Shown: positions 36,327-48,920, counted from the stretch's first letter. The stretch is 64,000 bases of DNA from Lolium rigidum (GCF_022539505.1 NC_061513.1:184232017-184296016); one strand, 5' to 3'. Program-made: numbers and translations. Notes: generated by a model from the sequence alone, not told the origin.

Positions 36327-36344
36327 TTTTAAGGGTGGAAGATC
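36327..36344 (+). promoter_or_regulatory. Element E polypurine tract
   Basis: TTTTAAGGGTGGAAGATC immediately before TGTCACACCC of the 3' LTR, the expected site of plus-strand priming. Confidence 0.75.
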
Positions 36345-39300
36345 TGTCACACCCTAACTTGTGCAACCTTGTTTAATTGTCCTTAGTGCGAAAATTAGGG
36401 GGAACAAAAACTTTTTCTAGAGAGTAATTATATGAATTGCCTTGATCTGCTTGTTGATATGAATTGCTTGTTTTGCTTGTAGATGATTTTGCCTTCGTCT
36501 GTTGGTTCAATTAGATCGTCTTGAGTTACTCCACCACCTAAACCTCCTAGGTAAAAACCAACTAGCAACACATTAAACTAAAAACTTTTCCATCTATGGA
36601 ACCCTGAATGCACCTATCTTGGGATCATCTCTGTTATGCACTTTAGCTCACCATATCTTCTATTTAAGTTTGAATATCATCCACTCCTTATTATATCCTT
36701 TTCCCTTATCCTTGTCACAAACCCTAGGACCTCACAAATTTGGCTAAGTCCTAAAACCTTTACCAGGTCCCATTTTGGAGCCCCTGGATTAAGCTACCCC
36801 TTTCCATCTAAGACAATGCACTTGGTCTTAAACCTACCTTATCATGAAAACCTTCCAACCTTGTCTTTGCCCTAAACCAGATCACTCTCTTACCCACTTA
36901 TCCTTGTTGGTTTTGAAGCCAAGTCAATAAGATGTTTTGGCGAGGCTTAAAATGTCCAAACTTTGGCGAGTTGATCCCTAAGCACCCTCAATTGTTATTG
37001 GTGACCTCAATGCATGGATCTCATCTATGCAACACCCTCTACAACTTCCACGTCTTGCATGTCCCTTTCTACCCTTGAAATTCTTATAATCACTTGGTCT
37101 TATACCCTATCCACTAATTCAGCTCTAGATCACTTGTTCCTCTTTTACCTCTTGTTTTTCTTTATTCTTCACAAAACCAAGAGTGGAATGATGGTTACAA
37201 CATGTAGCCACCTTCTACCCTTGAGATCACTTCTCCCAAAATATTTTATTTGCCAAAAAAAAAAAAACCTATTTAAGATTCTTCTCTAATTTTGACTACA
37301 AAACTAATCCTAGTTTTATCAAAGCTTTTCAAATCTTTATGAAATAGGAAAGGTGGGTGGTGTTTTACTTCCTACCTCTCTCACCCAAAATTTATTTCTA
37401 TAAAATTGTTCCCTTTATTCTTTTTTTCAACTAAAATGCATGGTTATGGTACATGTGCCATCCTTGCACCCTTTTTTTTAACATTTGGGAAAAATTTATT
37501 TTGCATTATTATGCAAGTAGACCTACCTTATTTTGAATATTATTTTGTCTCCTTCAAAAATGTAAAAGGCAAGATCAATGCAAACCCCTTTCAAAATTTG
37601 ATCAACTCTCTTTTTAATGAGGACCCTTCCTTTTTATTTTCAAAGTTTATATAAAAACTTATATTCTTCATCCACCACATAGCACTCATCTTTGGTTCAC
37701 CATCATCACCACATCATGGACAACCTTGTTGGTCACTTGGCCTCACATGTGACTTGGTTTGGCTTAGCAAGAAATGAGGCCGGCCATGTTGTATGTATAT
37801 CATGGTGGCCATCAATTCACTCTCTCTCTCTCCTATCTTGACCCATCATTAAGCTACCACTAACCTGCACCCCTATCTCTCAAACCTACAACCCTAGCTA
37901 AACCCTAGACTACTCCACCCTCTCACTTTCTTGGAACTCCACAAGGAGAGGCACACCCTTCTCTTCTTCCCTCTACGCTGCAAGGGAGCCAACCTGTGGC
38001 TGTGTCCAACCTTGATCACCTCTACACGACTCCCAGACATGCCCAAACCCGCACACATGGCCACCACACGGCCTAGACTCCCTCTTCTCCGCACATGTCT
38101 CGGTGGCCACTCCAAACTTGGGCAGAACGAAAGCAGGCACCCCAGCCCCCGAGGCTGCGCCATGAAGGCACCCTGCCTCTCCACTACCCGATGTACATGG
38201 TCCCGAGGCAAAGCCACCCCTCCCTTTGGCTCAGACCAGCTCGCCATTAACGTGGTCACCACGTCTGGGTGTGCTCGCGCGTTCCCAGACCTGTAGACCT
38301 CCTTTGGCCACTCCTAGTTGTAGCCCTGCAATGGCACCGCACAAGGACCCCAACGCAATGATGACAGGCTACACTCCTTCACCCACGACCGAGCACGCTT
38401 CATCAAACACCATCCTGCACGCGCAGAGACCACCTCGTATCGGGAGACTCAGCACGCGTATCTCCGGGATTTTTGCTGCACTAGATCCCCCATCGGATGC
38501 CGTGCAAGATGCTATCATGCAGCTTCCCTTTCACGCTCAAACCTCACGCGCCCCGATCACGTACACCATGCCCACCGTGAGCCCATCCTTGGCTATAAAA
38601 CCACGCCCCACACCGAGCTCTCCTCCCTTGGCCTCACCTCCACACCACTCAACCACTCCTCTCCTCCCTCCCAGCTCTCACGCAGAAGCCGACGCTCTTT
38701 GCTCTGCTCGCTGCTCGACGGAGGAGCACCACCTCCGTGGCTGCGCGAGACGGTGGCGGGCGGGAGCTGCGGACGCTCCCGTCACGCTCGTCTCTCCCCC
38801 TCCGCACCATCCTTCTCTCCATCCTCTTCCCGTCCTAACGCTCCCTTTTTCGCTGCCCGGGTCCGCCGGGTGCGGCCGCCGTCGTCGCCGGCCGAGGAAG
38901 ACGCCGGGGAAGGAGCAGCCCACGCTGCAGGCAAGGAGGAGCCGCCGAGCCGCCGCCGGACGTGCCCCCGGACACGCCCCGAACCGCCGGCTGCTCCGCC
39001 GGAGCCTCGCCGCCAACCGCCGCTCGTCGCAGGTGAGCCCCCGGCCGCCCGCTCTCTCTTCGTTCCGCCCGCACGCGTGACAGACGCGGAGGGAGACGAC
39101 CCTCGATCGGATCCTCCCGATCCGTTCGTGCGTGCATGGCCTGGGCCACGTCGGCATGCAGGCCTGGCCCGCTTGGGCCCCTCCCTTTTCTTTTGTTTTT
39201 ATTTTTCTCCCCACCTCTCCACCTGGAATACCTCCTGGGCCAGCCCAACTCGTCACCCCGCACGGCCCAGAGATTCCCGCCCAAACTAAATCCGTTTGAA

Positions 39301-41913
39301 AAAAAAAAATTAAATTCCTGTTAATTAGTGATTAAAACCAGAGATCTTCAAAACTGAATAACTAGAGATCTACCCACCCAAATCCAATGAAACCAACTGC
39401 GTTAGAACCAGAATTTCAAGATCTTTCACATGCCACTGACCTCATATTTTTAGGATTTTTATACGAATTTTAGTGTAATAAACTTGCTCTATGTATTCAG
39501 TACACTCCACAAAAATCCTAAAATCATAGAATTAATATTTTTGACTGATTCCAATTGTGATGATCTTGTTTTAATGTTGTCCATCTTGGAAAAATAATAT
39601 TGGTCCCTGTTAGAACTAATTCTGGATCGTTTATAAAAGTGGTATGTCACATAAAATGTTGTCCATTTAAGCACTTGTTCTTTTTAATTGATTTCTACCC
39701 CAACCCGTTTTCCTCATAAATTTGGCCAAATCATGTTTTCACTTTAAGACAACATATACCCCTGCATGCTTTGTCATATTCTTTTAAAACTTGATTCTTG
39801 AGTTATGTGTTGATTGTATGTTGCCCTTTTATTTTCGCGACGCTAGATACGAACGTGGGAGAAGCCGAAGGAGAAGATTTTGGAGAAGGTGTTGAATAAG
39901 ACCAGGGACTAGCCAGCCAAGGCAAGCCATCTCTTGATCTCTCGATTGACGTGTCTCATATTGTTGTCACATTATTATTACTCTTGTCTCTTGATCTTGT
40001 GTGTGTTAGTCTCTTTATCTTGTCGATGCATGCTTTGTCTTAAGCATGATGATCCTCTTGGTTGAGTTACATGCTTACCTTAAGCATGTGACACTTCTTG
40101 TCGATTCACTCCTACACCCCTTGTGAGTGTAGTAGTAACAACATCATGATCTTGGTGTACTCTCATTTTGAGATGAGTATGCCTACCTACCTTAGGTATG
40201 TCAAATATCGTTGACCACCCTCATTTCTATTAGTGTTGGTTGGTTAACACCACAAATCCGAAAGTATTTTTCCCTCTTATGTTGACAACATGCATGCTTA
40301 CCCTAAGCATGTATGCCCCCTTGACCACCTATATTAGCATCTTCTTAGTGGCATGATGATTAACATCATGACCCTTGTTTAATCATACTACTGATGTTGT
40401 CCCTATATATGCATGCTTATCCTAAGTATGTATGATCCCCTTGACACCTCATTTATCACCTCCTTAGTGGTATGATGGTTGGCATCATGCCACTGTTGTC
40501 TCTTAGTTCTTACATGAAACCATAGGTTGGGAACCCCCTTGGAAAAATACCTTGTTGAAAAGAATTTTTTTTGGAAAACCTTGGGTGAGTTGGACTTACC
40601 TAAGTGTGTGTTTATGAAAGAAAAGGATCTTGGCAAAGATGGTTGGAAAGAGAATCTTGTTTATGAAAACTTTGGCGCCTAAGTACTCACCCATGACAAC
40701 AAATTAGCGCAACCACATTACTCCAACATGGGCACGGGGCTTAGCTCGACGTTCGTTCTCTTTAGCATGAGGCACCGCACAACTATACAAGGGTACGGTT
40801 ACCCCCGAGTCCGGATTGTCGAAGTTGGGACAATAGTATAACGGGAGGCCTTCGGGGCTGACCCGTCCGGAAGACACTATGGGTCTCCCGGCTTAGCGGT
40901 GGAGCCACGCTCAAAAGGAGGTGAGCTGCCACGGTGCCGGGGAGGTACATACTCCATAGGGTAGGACCTCTTGCTAATTAGAATGGGCGAAAGGCTTCGA
41001 TCGGTTATCCGATACCCACATACTTTCGTATGATGGCCCGGGGATGATCCCGGCGGATTTATCAGATCTTGTGGGGAAAGTGTGCAAACTCTGCAGAGTC
41101 AAATCTATTCGAATAGCCGTGTCCGCGGTCATGGACGGTTGGAATGGCTGTTGCTTAGCCTGATGAGTTTTGGTTTACAAAATGGTTTGGCAAATGAAAG
41201 GAAAGAACTTGTTTGAAGTACCGAAAGGGTACAGGAAAGGATGTGTCGACTATATGGAGATGGTCGGGAAGGATAAATAAAATTGGGTTACCCCATCCTA
41301 GTGTTTTATGTTGTGGAAATCTTTTGAAGTATCTTCTTTAACAAAGATATAGAGATGTCATAGAAATGTCTTATCACCCTCTTAGTGTCCCCTTCAAGCT
41401 GTGATGTGGGATGCTATATCCACAAGAGAAACTTATTCTCTTTCACATGCTATATCCACCGGAGAAACTATTCTTCCTCTCTTGTCTTCTTTAGTTAGAA
41501 TTGTTATCACCTTCTTGATGGTTTGCGAGTACAATTCAAATGTACTCACGGCTTTGTCCCCGGCTATTTACTTGGCCGGACTCCGGAGGACTTCGACGGA
41601 TGAAGAAGGAGTTGACGACGTCTATGCGAGCTAGGGACGTCTTCCCGGTCGGTTGCTCGTAGGGTTATGGCGGATGACTTGGGCTCTACGCCGATTGAAG
41701 TGATTTCCGCGACTACGATGATTAGATTAGGCCCTTCGAGGCTATTATGTAAAGAAGGGTCATGTGACCATATTGTAATTTTTCTTATTTCGTTTTGTAA
41801 AGGATGATGTATTTTGATATCAGTTCGGTTATGTGTTCACGGCACACTGGTCATGGGAACGTGAACTGTATACATAACAGGGTATTTCGGACAGCTAGTC
41901 CGGGGTCCCCACA
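36345..41913 (+). repeat. Element E 3' LTR (5569 bp)
   Basis: Repeats the 5' LTR almost base for base. Visible differences are scattered substitutions and small indels, for example the A-run near 39300 and GAAGAAG against GAATAAG at 32365/39893. The TATAAAA box is at 38594-38600. Confidence 0.88.
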
Positions 41914-44138
41914 CGGCGTCTCTAGAAGGTTTTCCGTATCGTGGCTCTCGGTACTGGGGGTTTCACGACGAAGACTATATGTAGGCGGAAGGGCAGGTAA
42001 AGGGGCGTCACGAGGGGCCCACACACCAGGGCCGCGCGGCCAAGGCCCGGAGCCGCGCCGCCTGTTGTGTCGCCACCTCGTGGCCCCACTTCGTAAGTCA
42101 TCCGGTCTTCCGGAAGCTTCGTGCAAAAATAGGACCCTGGGCGTTGATTTCGTCCAATTCCGAGAATATTTCCTTACTAGGATTTCGAAACCAAAAACAG
42201 CGAGAAAACGACAAGCGGCTCTTCGGCATCTCGTTAGTAGGTTAGTGCCGGAAAATGCATAAATATGACATAAAGTATGTATAAAACATGTAGATATCAT
42301 CAATAATGTGGCATGGAACATAAGAAATTATCGATACGTCGGAGACGTATCAAGGCCTCACCTTGAGATGTGGTTGCTCGATGCACACCAACGCCACAAA
42401 GGACGCACCCCAAAATGCGGTAGTCACACCACACATCGAGCGCCACGAAGGTGCCTCACCTTATTCTCCGGTGACCCTCGCCACAAAGGCCTAGGTCAAA
42501 GTTCCACTAAGGGATTTCCTTCGAGGCGAAAACCGAGCCTTACACAAAGGTTGGAGCACACATCCATAACTTAATTGGAGGCTCCCAACAAATCACCACA
42601 AAGGCCTCAAAACCGTCTAGGATTTCAAGAACCCAAGAGTAACAACTTTCTTGCTTTCACTTCCACGAATCACCGTGGAGAACTCAACCCGATGCACCAA
42701 ATGCAATGGCAAGAACACCACAAAGATGCTCAAATCATTCTCTCTCAAATTCCAACAAAGCTACAAAAGCTATTGGGGGAATAAGAGAGGAAGAACAAAG
42801 AGGAGAACACAAAGAACTCCAAGTTTCTCCAAGATCTAGATCTAGATGGTTCCTCTCACAAAGAGAGGGATTTGATTGGTGAAGATCCAGATCTAGATCT
42901 CCTCTCTCTTTCCCTCAAGAATATGCAAGAATAATGGGAGGAATCAAGAACTAGGGCAAGCTTTCAAGATCAACAATAGAGGAGAGAGAGAATGAGAGAA
43001 CCAACCAAGATTTTGGGGAAGAAGAAGGCTATTTATAGCCCCCCATGATATATGGCTGTTGGGGGTTACCAGGCCGGATTATCCAGCCCCCGGTATGAAA
43101 TATCCGGCCAAAAATACGGGGCCAGTATAAGGGTTCACGCCCAAAAGTTCTTAGCAGTTTTTGGGGCCCGGGTTATCCGCCCACCACTTGGGCTGGATAA
43201 TCCGCACCCCTGAAAACTGGCAGAGACAGCAAAACGAGAATGAGCATAACTTGAGCATCCGGACTCCGATTTTTATGATCTTGGGATCGTTTCAAAGCTA
43301 GTAACAAGCTCTACAAGATCATGCAGGGAACCATCATAGTACAACAAGGGAGTATAGAAACAAATGATGAAAGGTTTGACCTATCTAAAAAATACATACT
43401 CGTAAAACCTCCAACCTCGAAAATGCAACAAGTCGTTCATGCAAAAACCATTCTCGATGAACTAGAGCTTGTCATGAGAATAAGCACAAGCTCTAAAACA
43501 TCACATTGATAAGATCTAAATAACAACCAAAAAAGATGATGCAAGGATGCAAAGGTTTGAGCTCTCCGAAGGATACGATCGAGTTACTCACTCGAGAGCC
43601 CTCTTGATAGTACGGCAACTAAACTATAAACCGGTCTCCAACTACGCCATGAGACCTATGAGAAAGAAACCCTATCAAGACCAAACCTTAACCCTGCGCA
43701 TTCCTCTTGAGCTCGATGATGATGATCTTGACCGCAACAAGATGAAACTCCTTTCTTGATTGTGCTTGCTTGACGAAGTCTTGAGGGTTGCTCCCCCATA
43801 ATCCACCATGGGAGAGCTTCTTCTTTGGCGTATCTTCACATATCCATGATCACCATATGGATAGCAAGCTTTAAGCATATGATCTCTTCGAGTTGGCTCA
43901 TCTTGAACTTGCACTTCATTTCTTCATTCTTCATCATGTTGATGTCTTGAAGTTAAACTTGAGGGCTCACTTCATCTTCAAGACATACTTGACACTCAAT
44001 ATTCTTCATCAATTTCTTATTATTGCAACCTTGAAGCCAACATATGGTTCAAGCATTACCTATGGACAACTCCTACAAATATAACTCAATACAAACATTA
44101 GTCAATAGGAATTTTCATCAATTACCAAAACCACACAT

Positions 44139-44238
44139 NNNNNNNNNNNNNNNNNNNNNNNNNNNNNNNNNNNNNNNNNNNNNNNNNNNNNNNNNNNNNN
44201 NNNNNNNNNNNNNNNNNNNNNNNNNNNNNNNNNNNNNN
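44139..44238. other. Assembly gap 1 (100 N)
   Basis: Exactly 100 N, a conventional placeholder of unknown size. The left side ends inside the start of LTR H0 and the right side starts inside the ORF of element N, so the two sides do not belong to one repeat. Confidence 0.95.
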
Positions 44239-44451
44239 TTTCTCCTCAATGCTTGGGGGACTAAAAATATCATGAAAACCAGCTTCCCCAAGCTTAGAAC
44301 TTTCTATATCATTATCAACAATGGTGTTCAAAGCGTTCATACTAATATTACTACCAGCATGCAAATAAGATTTCATAGGTTTTTTAATTTTCGCATCAAA
44401 CAATCCATGTTTTAAATCAGGAAATAGAATAAGAAGCTCACTCTTGTACAT
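44239..44451 (-). CDS. F-type ORF of element N, partial
   Basis: Starts MYKSELLILFPDLKHGLFDA and continues KLGEAGFHDIFSPPSIEEK before running into gap 1. It aligns with the first 66 residues of the element F ORF with a few substitutions and a short insertion (SYLHAGSN). Its function is unknown, as for the F copy. Confidence 0.6.
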
Positions 44452-44587
44452 TATGCCAAACTAGTGTAAACAAGAAACAAAAAGATGCAATTGCAGGATC
44501 TAAAGGAAATAGCTTTGAGCACACACACGACGGCGCCGAGAAAATACTTTACACGGGACCGTAGTATGAGAGCCTTTTTACCTTTCC

Positions 44588-44605
44588 TCCCCGGCAACGG
44601 CGCCA
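44588..44605 (-). promoter_or_regulatory. Element N primer-binding site (tRNA-Asp)
   Basis: The minus strand reads TGGCGCCGTTGCCGGGGA, a full 18-base match to the expected tRNA-Asp primer site, nine bases from the LTR end. Confidence 0.85.
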
Positions 44606-47600
44606 GAAAAGTGCTGGATGTCTACGTTTCCCCTCCTTTCCTGTAGACGAGTGTTGGGCCTCCAAGAGCAGAGGTTTGTAGAACAGCTGGCAAGTTTCCC
44701 TTAAGTGGATACCCAAGGTTTATCGAACTCGGGGAGGAAGAGGTCAAAGATATCCCTCTCATGCAACCCTGCAACCACAAAGCAAGAAGTCTCTTGTGTC
44801 CCCAACACACCAAATAGGTGCACTAGTTCGGCGAAGAGATAGTGAAATACGGGTGGTATAAATAAGTATGAGCAAGTAGCAACGGTGCCGGAAAAGTGCT
44901 TGGCGTGTAGTTGATGGTGGTGGTATTGCGAGCAGAGTAACGCTAGATAAAACGATAAACAAACAGAGTAGTAACTCAGCCAGTATTTAGGAACAAGGCC
45001 TAGGGATTACACTTTCACTAGTGGACACTCTCAACATTGATCACATAACGAGAATAGATAAATGCATACTCTACACTTTTGTTGGATGATGAACACATTG
45101 CGTAGGATTACACGAACCCTCAATGCCGGAGTTAACAAGCTCCACAATAATGCTCATGTTTTAGTAACCTTAAGTGTAAGATAGATCAACGAGACTAAAC
45201 CAAGTACTAGCATAGCATGCACACTTGTCACCTTCATGCATATGTAGGAGGAATAGATCACATCAATATTATCATAGCAATAGTTAACTCCATAATCTAC
45301 AAGAGATCATGATCATAGCATAAACCAAGTACTAACACGGTGCACGCACTGTCACCTTTGCACACATGCAGGGGGAATAAACTACTTTAATAACAAATCA
45401 CTAGAGTAGCACATGGATAAATTGTGATACAACATGCTGCAATCTTAAAGAGATATAAATAAGCACCTCACTATGCCATTCGATGAGTAAGTATTCTCGT
45501 GAAATCTAGCCTAAGAGACCCACACGGTGCACACACTTTGTCACCTTTACACACGTGGGACGAGGAGTCTACGGAGATCACATAAGTAAAACTCACTTGA
45601 CTAGCATAACGACATCTAGATTACAAGCATCATCATATGAATCTCAATCATGTAGGGCAGCTCATGAGATTATTGTATTGAACTACATAGGAGAGAGATG
45701 AACCACATAGCTACCGGTACAGCCCCGAGCCTCGATGGAGAACTACTCCCTCCTCATGGGAGCAGCGGCGGTGATGAAGATGGCGGTGGAGATGGCAGCG
45801 GTGTCGATGGAGAAGCCTTCCGGGGGCACTTCCCCGCTCCGGCGGGGTGCCGGAACGGAGATCCCGTCCCCCGGATCTTGGCTTCGCGATGGCGGCGGCT
45901 CGCGCGGGTTTCGTGGGTTTCGTCAATTGGTATCGGGTTTTCGATCCGGGGGCTTTATATAGGCGAAGAGGCGGCGCAGGAGGGCTGACGGGGGGCCACA
46001 CCATAGGGCGGCGCGGCCCCCCTCTCGGCCGCGCCAGCCTAGGGTTTGGTGGCCCTGTGGCCCCCTCCGACCTCTCTCGGTGTGTTACGGATGCTTCCGG
46101 GGATTCTAAGATCTTTGGCGTTGATTTCGTCCGATTCCGAGAATATTTCGTTACTAGGATTTACGAAACCAAAAACAGCAGAAAACGAAGCTGGCACTTC
46201 GGCATCTTGTTAATAGGTTAGTTCCAGAAAATGCACGAATATGACATAAAGTGTGCATAAAACATGTAGATAACATCAATAATGTGGCATGGAACACAAG
46301 AAATTATCGATACGTTGGAGACGTATCACATAGCAACTCACATGATATTCAACAAAGGTGTAACAGTTGATGGCGTCCCCAGAAACATGGTTACCGCTCA
46401 ACAAGCAACTTATAAGAAATAAGATACATAAGCAACATATTTAATACCACAATAGTTTTTTAAGCTATTTTCCCATGAGCTATGTATTGCAAAGACAAGG
46501 AATGAAATTTTAAAGGTAGCACGCAAGCAATTTACTTGGAATGGCAGAGAAATACCATGTAGTAGGTAGTTATGGTGGACACAAATGGCATAGGTTTTGG
46601 CTCAAGGTTTTGGATGCACGAGAAGCATTCCCTCTCAGTACAGGGCTTTTGGCTAGCAAGGTTGTTTGAAGCAAACTCAAGTATGAACCGGTACAGCAAA
46701 ACTTACATAAGAACATATTAAAAGCATTATAAGACTCTACACTGTCTCCTTGTTGTTCAAACACCTTTACCAGAAAATATCTAGACTTTTAGAGGGACCA
46801 ATCATGCAAACCAAATTTCAACAAGCTCTATGGTAGTTCTCCACTAATAGGTTCAATCTACATGATGCAAGAGCTTAAACATGATCTAACTGAGAGCTCA
46901 AAACAATTGCCAAGTATCAAATTATTCAAGACAATATACCAATTACCACATGGAGCATTTTCTGTTTCCAACCAAATAGCAATGAACGAAGCAGTTTTCA
47001 GCCTTCGCCATGAACATTAAAAGTAAAGCTAAGAACACCAGTGTTCATATGAAACAGCGGAGCGTGTCTTTCTCCCACACAAAGAATGCTAGGATCCGAG
47101 TTTATTGAAACAAAAACAAAAATAAAAGCACACAGACGCTACAAGTAAAGCACATAAGATGTGACGGAATAAAAATATAGTTTCACTAGAGGTGACCTGA
47201 TAAGTTGTCGATGAAGAAGGGGATGCCTTGGGCATCCCCAAGCTTAGATGCTTGAGTCTTCTTGAAATATGCGAGGATGAACCACGGGGGCATCCCCAAG
47301 CTTAGACTGTTCACTCTTCTTGATCATATTGTATCATCCTCCTCTCTTGACCCTTGAAAACTTCCTCCACACCAAACTCAAAACAAACTCATTAGAGGGT
47401 TAGTGCATAATCAAAAATTCACATGTTCAGAGAGGACACAATCATTCCTAACACTTCTGGACATCACCCAAAGCTACTGAAAGTTAATGGAACAAAGAAA
47501 TCCATCCAACACAGTAAAAGAGGCAATGTGAAATAAAAGGCAGAATCTGTCAAAACAGAACAGTCCATAAAGACGAATTTTTTAGAGGCACTTAACGTGC

Positions 47601-47940
47601 TCCGATGAAGAAGATCAAATGGAATGAAAGTTGCGTACATATCTGAGGATCACTCATGATTTTTCGAAGATTTTTGTGAGTTACCTACAGAGAGATCTAC
47701 TCAAATTCGTGACAGCAAGAAATCTGTTCTACGTGAGAAATCCAAATCTAGTATCAACCTTACTATCAAAGACTTTACTTGGCACAACAATGCAATAAAG
47801 TAAAGATAAGGAGAGGTTGCTACAGTAGTAACAACTTCCAAGACACAAATATAAAACAAAAATTGCAGAAATAAAATGATGGGTTGTCTCCCATAAGCGC
47901 TTTTCTTTAACGCCTTTCAGCTAGGCGCAGAAAGTGTAAC

Positions 47941-48639
47941 TCAAGTATTATCAAGAGATGAAGCATAAACATCAATAGGTATCTTATATGCTCCATTATC
48001 TATATTTCCCATAGTGGTGCTAAGGGCTTTATCAATTTTAGGCTTATAATAATTCTTTGGCTTAGGCACCTTAGAGACATACATGAATTTTTGCTCCTTA
48101 CCCACATAAGCTTTCTCCTTAAACTTATGAGAAGAAAAAGTTGAACCCAAGGTTCCCATGGCTTTTTCAAGTTCACCAATCCTATGGGTTTGATTATCAT
48201 GGATAGCACAAGTTTCTAAGACAGTAATTCTTTCATCAATTCCTCCTACAGATTTATCAAGTTTATCAGTATTATCAAGTAATATTTCCCAATTTAGTTT
48301 CAACACTTGGAAGATTTTTCTCTATGGCCTCCAGCTTTTTCATAACATCCTCAAGAGAGATTTCAGTTTTAACTTCATTAACAGGTGGTATTCCAACTAG
48401 ACTCTCAATAATGCAACTAGCTTCTAAAGCGGAGTGCCTAGGAAATTACCTCCCGCAAGAGTATCAAGAACATACCTATTCCAGCTAGAGATACCAACAT
48501 AAAAGTTCCTAAGGAGGATAATAGTGGAGTGTTTCTTAGTGCACCTATGATGAGCATCGCTAATTCTATACCAAGCATATTTAAAACTCTCTCCCCCTTG
48601 TTGCTTAAACGAACGGACTTCAACTTCAGGATTACTCAT
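47941..48639 (-). pseudogene. Gag remnant of element G
   Basis: Starts MSNPEVEVRSFKQQGGESFK like the element D gag. It is broken by a 2-base deletion near 48430, after NFLGTP, and by an extra T near 48290, where NWEILLDNTDKLDKSVGG resumes. Both changes are clear against the intact D copy. The C-terminal part again ends VYASSLDNT. Confidence 0.75.
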
Positions 48640-48890
48640 TTTAGCAATAATAAAAATAAACTAAGCAGAACATAATTAAATAAAGTAAAACAAGTAATTA
48701 ATTTTTTGTGTTTTTGATATAAAGAAAGCAAACAAGACAAATGAAATAAAGTAAAGCAGGTAACTAATTTTTTTGTGTTTTTGATATAAAGAAAGCAAAC
48801 AAGACAGAAAATAAAATAAAGTAAAGCAAGACAATAAACAAAGTAAAGAGATTGGATGTGAGAGACTCCCCTTGCGGCGTGTCTTGATCT

Positions 48891-48906
48891 CCCCGGCAAC
48901 GGCGCC
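48891..48906 (-). promoter_or_regulatory. Element G primer-binding site (tRNA-Asp), one base lost
   Basis: The minus strand reads GGCGCCGTTGCCGGGG, 14 bases from the LTR end. The usual T before GGCGCC is missing or replaced. Confidence 0.7.
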
Positions 48907-48920
48907 GAAAAGCTTGATCT

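Larger units (their letters stand above)
34384..36344 (+). other. Element E interior, no coding domain seen
   Basis: The 1961-bp stretch between the LTRs. The longest plus-strand frame (about 34798-35172) shows no gag, protease or polymerase motif. Near the right end, TTTTAAGGGTGGAAGA occurs twice: at 36004-36019, inside a perfect inverted repeat, and at 36327-36342 as the polypurine tract adjoining the 3' LTR. Confidence 0.7.
28833..41913 (+). mobile_element. Element E: giant-LTR, small-interior (LARD-like) retrotransposon
   Basis: 13,081 bp with a CGGCG TSD (28828-28832 and 41914-41918), inserted in the 5' LTR of D. The two LTRs (28833-34383 and 36345-41913) are about 5.55 kb each, begin TGTCACACCCTAACTTG and end GGGGTCCCCACA. 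The interior is only 1961 bp. It has a TGGTATCAGAGC primer site (tRNA-iMet) and a TTTTAAGGGTGGAAGA polypurine tract, a combination common in Tekay-like chromoviruses. No gag or pol domain was seen, so it is non-autonomous. The two LTRs are near-identical by eye, which implies a recent insertion. Confidence 0.88.
16224..42352 (-). mobile_element. Element D: Athila-like non-autonomous LTR retrotransposon
   Basis: Flanked by AGGCC at 16219-16223 and 42353-42357. The 3' LTR is 16224-17821; the interior is 17822-27671 with element F inserted; the 5' LTR is 27672-42352 with element E inserted. Without insertions the LTRs are about 1.6 kb each and the interior about 3.5 kb. The interior carries a tRNA-Asp primer site, a short gag ORF and a long non-coding 3' part. 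No protease, reverse transcriptase or integrase frame is present, so it must be mobilised in trans. The gag and primer type place it with the Athila group of Gypsy elements (inference). Confidence 0.85.
27672..42352 (-). repeat. Element D 5' LTR, split by element E
   Basis: The LTR parts are 27672-28832 and 41919-42352, joined through the CGGCG target site of element E. The combined length is about 1595 bp, against 1598 bp for the 3' LTR, and both share the same ACTACGCGCAATCA end. Confidence 0.85.
12616..44138 (-). mobile_element. Copia-type solo LTR H0, interrupted by nested insertions
   Basis: The real element is 12616-12819, 16070-16223 and 42358-44138, about 2.1 kb in all; the rest is inserted later. 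Read on the minus strand it starts beside gap 1 (ATGTGTGGTTTTGGTAATTG), has a TATA box in CTATAAATAGCC near 43030, and ends CGCCTATTCACCCCTCTCTA...CCTTTCA at 12616, a 3' end I know from grass Copia LTRs. There is no TGGTATCAGAGC primer site after that end, so it is a solo LTR. The presumed TSD GTGAT is at 12611-12615; the partner would lie in or beyond gap 1. Confidence 0.65.
44239..46328 (-). mobile_element. Element N, 5' LTR and start of interior (F-type family), cut by gap 1
   Basis: The 5' LTR is 44615-46328 (1714 bp, TGATACGTCTCCAACGTATC to GTAGACATCCA), then the primer site and the first 71 codons of the F-type ORF, up to the gap. The outer flank is CATAG (46329-46333). Its partner 3' LTR is at 59557-60746 in the opposite orientation, followed by CTATG, the reverse complement of CATAG. 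The host on both outer sides is element G. Confidence 0.8.
46334..48920 (-). mobile_element. Element G, 5' half of interior
   Basis: Interior of an Athila-like element of the D family in minus orientation: primer site, broken gag, then a non-coding stretch homologous to 25150-27670 of element D, including the GGGGATGCC hairpin at 47219-47239. It ends at the CATAG insertion site of element N. The remaining 3' interior is at 60752-61769 in the other orientation. Confidence 0.8.

Noticed and set aside
38226..39289. Long overlapping ORFs (up to 284 aa) on both strands in the GC-rich leader of the element E 3' LTR
   Set aside because: They lie in GC-rich LTR sequence where stops are rare. The same frames are broken in the almost identical 5' LTR (30400-31770), and the products are low-complexity Pro/Arg/Ser-rich.
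44044..44415. Apparent ORFs crossing the N runs (also 59259-59615 and their antisense frames)
   Set aside because: They are artefacts of translating N as X; the two sides are unrelated sequences.
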